A DNA stretch of 64,000 bases, from the NCBI RefSeq assembly GCF_040655735.1, contig NZ_JBFAKK010000007.1:355584-419583 (forward strand). The letters are read 5' to 3'. Made by a program: the position numbers and the translations under genes. Below are positions 61,782 to 64,000 of this stretch, one piece after another. Source of the DNA: Phytomonospora sp040655735 (lineage in GTDB: Bacteria; Actinomycetota; Actinomycetes; Mycobacteriales; Micromonosporaceae). The notes below the pieces were generated by a model. It searched no databases, was not told the origin of the DNA, and saw only the letters and a program-made list of their open reading frames with translations. Positions within the stretch are counted from its first letter, which is position 1, and each line of letters begins with the position of its first letter.

Positions 61782-61900
61782 CCCACGCCCTCCCGCCAGA
61801 TCGCCCGATACATCCGCCGTACCTCTCGCGAACGCTCGCGCGCCATCGCCCGCAGCGTCGAGTTCAGCATGTCGGCCGTTCCCTTCCGTCCGTCGCTCAT
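61778..61900 (-). CDS. 40-residue micro-ORF, translationally coupled, cassette 2
   Basis: 40 aa, begins MSDGRKGTADMLNS and is strongly basic and helical (R-A-M-A-R-E-R-S-R-E-V-R-R-M-Y-R-A-I-W-R). Its ATG (61900-61898) overlaps the stop of the YbaB-like gene in an ATGA, and its stop (61780-61778) overlaps the ATG of the EspC-like gene in another ATGA. Overlaps at both ends show it is a real gene in the operon. Not seen in cassette 1. It could be a nucleic-acid-binding or membrane-active peptide; unknown. Confidence 0.65.
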   Translation of the reverse strand: MSDGRKGTADMLNSTLRAMARERSREVRRMYRAIWREGVG

Positions 61901-62415
61901 CCCCGTGTCGCCCCGCTCAGCCTGCGGTGAATCTCCCGCAGCCGCACCGCCCGCTGCCGCGCCGCGTCCGCGAGCGCCGAGTTCAGCTCCTCGGCCAGCT
62001 CGCCCTCGGTCAGCCGCCGCACGGTCCCCGGCCGCAGCTCCACCGTGAAGTCCTTCTTCCCCCGCCACGTCAGGCTCACGTAGTCCTCGGCCGAGTACGC
62101 GGTGACCGTCAGCCGCGACGCCTCCGCGTCGAGCCGCCGCCTGGGGTGTTCCTCCGGAAGGTCTTCCAGGTTCGGTGGCCGACGTCCGCCCGCGACCTCG
62201 CTGCGGATCATCTCGACGGCCCGCTCGTAACCGGTGAACGCGCTCGCCAGTACGGCCTCGACCTGCACGGTCAGCGATCGCTCGTTGTGGAGTTCGGCGG
62301 TTCCGGGCTTGATCCGCACGCTCAGTCCGCGAAACGCTAAGGTCGCGCGGACGCTGCCGTCGGGCGACGCGACCTTGATGTTCATGCGCTCCACGCGCTC
62401 GGTGACGATCCCCAT
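61897..62415 (-). CDS. Tandem YbaB-like protein, cassette 2
   Basis: 172 aa. Copy 1 (about 10-75): M-N-I-K-V-A-S-P-D-G-S-V-R-A-T-L, then strand V-R-I-K-P and helix E-R-S-L-T-V-Q-V-E-A-V-L. Copy 2 (about 100-165): L-T-V-T-A-Y-S-A-E-D-Y-V, strand F-T-V-E-L-R-P, helix L-T-E-G-E-L-A-E-E-L. Shared S-P-D-x-S-V-R-A and E-R-S-L-x-x-Q-V with the protein at 19203 shows clear homology. The start has GGGAGG upstream and a good promoter at 62440-62468. First gene of a five-gene reverse operon inserted between ftsH and folE. Confidence 0.65.
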   Translation of the reverse strand: MGIVTERVERMNIKVASPDGSVRATLAFRGLSVRIKPGTAELHNERSLTVQVEAVLASAFTGYERAVEMIRSEVAGGRRPPNLEDLPEEHPRRRLDAEASRLTVTAYSAEDYVSLTWRGKKDFTVELRPGTVRRLTEGELAEELNSALADAARQRAVRLREIHRRLSGATRG

Positions 62416-62439
62416 ACAAGCCTCCCCCGACTCGTCGCG

Positions 62440-62468
62440 ACTGTACTCATGGCGTGCTATGCGGTCAA
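62440..62468 (-). promoter_or_regulatory. Promoter of cassette 2
   Basis: On the reverse strand, TTGACC (complement of 62463-62468), a 17-bp spacer and TACAGT (complement of 62440-62445) form a near-consensus sigma-70 promoter about 25 nt before the ATG at 62415. No SARP-like heptamers are evident here. Confidence 0.7.
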
Positions 62469-62568
62469 CGCGGAGAGTGGTGGGCGTCGATGACGCCCGA
62501 ACCCTGCCGAGGGTGATGACACTCTCGTATATCGGACGCCTGTCCTACCCTCCGCGTAGGCTGTCCGG

Positions 62569-63207
62569 GTGAACGAGAGTCTTGATCACGTTGCCGCCCG
62601 CCTCGTCGACGGCCGCATCAACGGCGTGCCCGTCGAGGAGGTCGTCGACCTTAAACGCATCGAGGCGGCGGTTCGGGAGATCCTGATCGCGATCGGTGAG
62701 GACCCCGAACGTGAAGGGCTGGCCAACACGCCCGCCCGGGTGGCGCGCGCGTACGCCGAGCTCTTCGCCGGCCTGCGCGTGGACCCCGCCGAGATCCTCA
62801 AGACGACCTTCGCCGAGGACCACGAGGAGATGGTGGTCGTCCGCGACATCGAGGTCACCAGCTTCTGCGAGCACCACCTGCTGCCCTTCATCGGCGTCGC
62901 GCACGTCGGCTACATCCCCGCCGAGCACGGCCGCATCACGGGCCTTTCGAAGCTCGCCCGGCTGGTCGAGGCGTACTCGCGACGGCCGCAGGTGCAGGAG
63001 CGGCTCACCTCCCAGATCGCCGAGCAGCTGATGAGCACGCTCGACCCGCGCGGCGTCATCGTCGTGGTCGAGTGCGAGCACATGTGCATGTCCATGCGCG
63101 GCATTCGCAAGGCGGGCGCGAAGACCGTGACGTCGGCGGTGCGGGGCGTGCTTCAGCGCGACGCGAAGTCGCGCGCGGAGGCGATGAGCCTCATCCTGGG
63201 CCGGTAG
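62569..63207 (+). CDS. folE: GTP cyclohydrolase I
   Basis: 212 aa, normal length. Zinc and catalytic motifs: S-F-C-E-H-H-L-L-P-F (C100, H103) and V-E-C-E-H-M-C-M-S-M-R-G (H171, C173). R-P-Q-V-Q-E-R-L-T precedes the last helix. The enzyme makes dihydroneopterin triphosphate, the first step to tetrahydrofolate. GTG start. It is cut off from ftsH by cassette 2, and no other folate gene follows in the window; a YjbR gene instead overlaps its end. Confidence 0.96.
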   Translation: MNESLDHVAARLVDGRINGVPVEEVVDLKRIEAAVREILIAIGEDPEREGLANTPARVARAYAELFAGLRVDPAEILKTTFAEDHEEMVVVRDIEVTSFCEHHLLPFIGVAHVGYIPAEHGRITGLSKLARLVEAYSRRPQVQERLTSQIAEQLMSTLDPRGVIVVVECEHMCMSMRGIRKAGAKTVTSAVRGVLQRDAKSRAEAMSLILGR

Positions 63208-63538
63208 CCGACTCGGTCAGCTCCGGCGCCGTCATCCGGTGCGCGGCGACCAGTAGCGACGCCAGCACGTCCCAGTCCTGCTCGACGTCGAGCCACGCGC
63301 CTATCCAGCCGTGCCGGTCGACGTAGGGCGGGTTGAAGTATTGGCGGGGTGCGGCGTGGACGAGACGTTCGCCGTGCTTGGCCTTGAACCAGACCGAATC
63401 GCGCTCGGCGACCCGGTGGCGCATCGCGAAGATCTTGTCGCGCACTCGGAAGCTCGCCTCGGCCGATCCGTCCACTTCGGAGGTTTCGGGCAGGGCGAGG
63501 CAGATGCGGCGTAGCTGGACGAGGGGTTCGGCGCTCAT
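63191..63538 (-). CDS. MmcQ/YjbR-family protein
   Basis: 115 aa from ATG 63538 (a GTG at 63547 is also possible). The YjbR fold shows in L-P-E-T-S-E, E-A-S-F-R-V-R-D-K-I-F-A, V-W-F-K-A-K and a late Y-V-D-R-H-G-W-I-G-A-W-L-D. Members bind DNA or other ligands; function is poorly known. It is tail-to-tail with folE, with a 17-bp overlap of the two coding ends. Confidence 0.88.
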   Translation of the reverse strand: MSAEPLVQLRRICLALPETSEVDGSAEASFRVRDKIFAMRHRVAERDSVWFKAKHGERLVHAAPRQYFNPPYVDRHGWIGAWLDVEQDWDVLASLLVAAHRMTAPELTESATGPG

Positions 63539-63710
63539 GACCTCCACATCGTACCGTCCGTGTCGTGATCATACGACTACGGACCGCCGATCCTTCGCGC
63601 CGGCGGGCGCGGGCCACGGTGGCACGTTCCCGGGATACATGCCGCCGCCGATTCCCATACTGTCGTGTCATCAGCAAGCAAGCGGAACGCACCTGGGAGG
63701 GGTTTCCACA

Positions 63711-64000
63711 ATGAGCGACTTCGACACGCCGGCCGACACCGACACCGAGTCCGAGTACGACGCCACGTTCGATGAGGCGATCGATCTGGATGGTAATGGG
63801 GTCGCCGATGACACGATCTCGGTGGAGTACGCCGATCACTCCGAGACGTTGATCGACACTGATGGTGATGGTGTCGCCGAGGGTGTGGCGGTCGACGCCG
63901 ACAACGATGGTGACTTCGACAATCTCTACGTCGACGCCGACGGTAACGGGACGATCGATTCCGAGGCGGTCGACACCAATGGTGATGGTCTGATCGACAC
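63711..64000 (+). CDS. Calcium-binding acidic repeat protein (truncated by window end)
   Basis: At least 96 residues, open to the end of the window. Start ATG 63711 with GGGAGG about 10 bases upstream. The protein is almost entirely Asp/Thr/Gly-rich with repeated D-x-D-G-(D/N)-G-x loops: D-L-D-G-N-G-V, D-T-D-G-D-G-V, D-A-D-N-D-G-D, D-A-D-G-N-G-T and D-T-N-G-D-G-L, like EF-hand or thrombospondin-type calcium loops. No signal peptide is visible. Codon choice (GGT, GAT, ATG-rich third positions) is clearly less GC-biased than its neighbours. Possibly DUF6802-like; uncertain. Confidence 0.7.
   Translation, partial: MSDFDTPADTDTESEYDATFDEAIDLDGNGVADDTISVEYADHSETLIDTDGDGVAEGVAVDADNDGDFDNLYVDADGNGTIDSEAVDTNGDGLID

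Overview
The window is very GC-rich with strong GC3 codon bias. It carries an ESX-type (type VII) secretion locus, AfsR/SARP regulators, several ECF sigma factors and the actinobacterial housekeeping block ppa-dacB-DUF2342-tilS-hpt-ftsH-folE. It is therefore chromosomal DNA of a non-mycobacterial filamentous-type actinobacterium. Micromonosporales or Glycomycetales is my best guess from gene style; this is inference, not proof.

Layout. 0-19 kb holds independent small loci: a membrane metallophosphoesterase, tRNA-Thr(CGT), an orphan SUKH-3 immunity-like protein, a Ser/Thr kinase with an extracellular lectin-like region, a TetR/NmrA divergent pair, a membrane-anchored tandem-repeat protein, an AfsR-like giant regulator, an MFS-TetR pair, a serine hydrolase, small zinc-ribbon proteins, and two ECF sigma loci (SigG type with SnoaL, and YCII plus ECF42 type). 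19.1-24 kb holds cassette 1: a tandem-YbaB-like protein, an EspC-like protein and a WxG/membrane protein, followed by a SARP regulator and preceded by three 11-bp-phased heptamers that look like a SARP operator. 24-31 kb holds a VTC-DUF4956-CotH operon, arginase-fold and CGNR genes, a large internally duplicated protein with an eCIS-cargo-like N-terminus, and a GNAT. 31.3-34.6 kb is a secreted GH92 mannosidase with two F5/8-type modules and a LacI-like operator.

34.8-50 kb is the ESX locus: PE-like/PPE-like pair, eccB, eccE, a small acidic protein, eccD, eccC (three ATPase domains fused), two WXG100 substrates, mycP, then an 0.8-kb gap with a G-quadruplex-type tract, and a WXG-alpha/beta-hydrolase (DUF1023) with its small partner. 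The genes are in many short divergent and convergent units rather than one operon.

50-64 kb holds an MFS exporter, a scramblase-like protein, the housekeeping block, and cassette 2. Cassette 2 is a diverged copy of cassette 1 with the same gene order plus a 40-residue micro-ORF. It lies, on the opposite strand, between ftsH and folE, which are usually neighbours. The window ends inside a Ca-binding-repeat protein gene.

The most interesting signal is the pair of paralogous cassettes flanking the ESX locus. I infer that they encode dedicated T7SS-linked modules: a nucleoid-protein-like fold, a helical EspC-like partner and a WxG membrane protein. Cassette 1 is apparently under SARP control and cassette 2 has its own sigma-70-type promoter.
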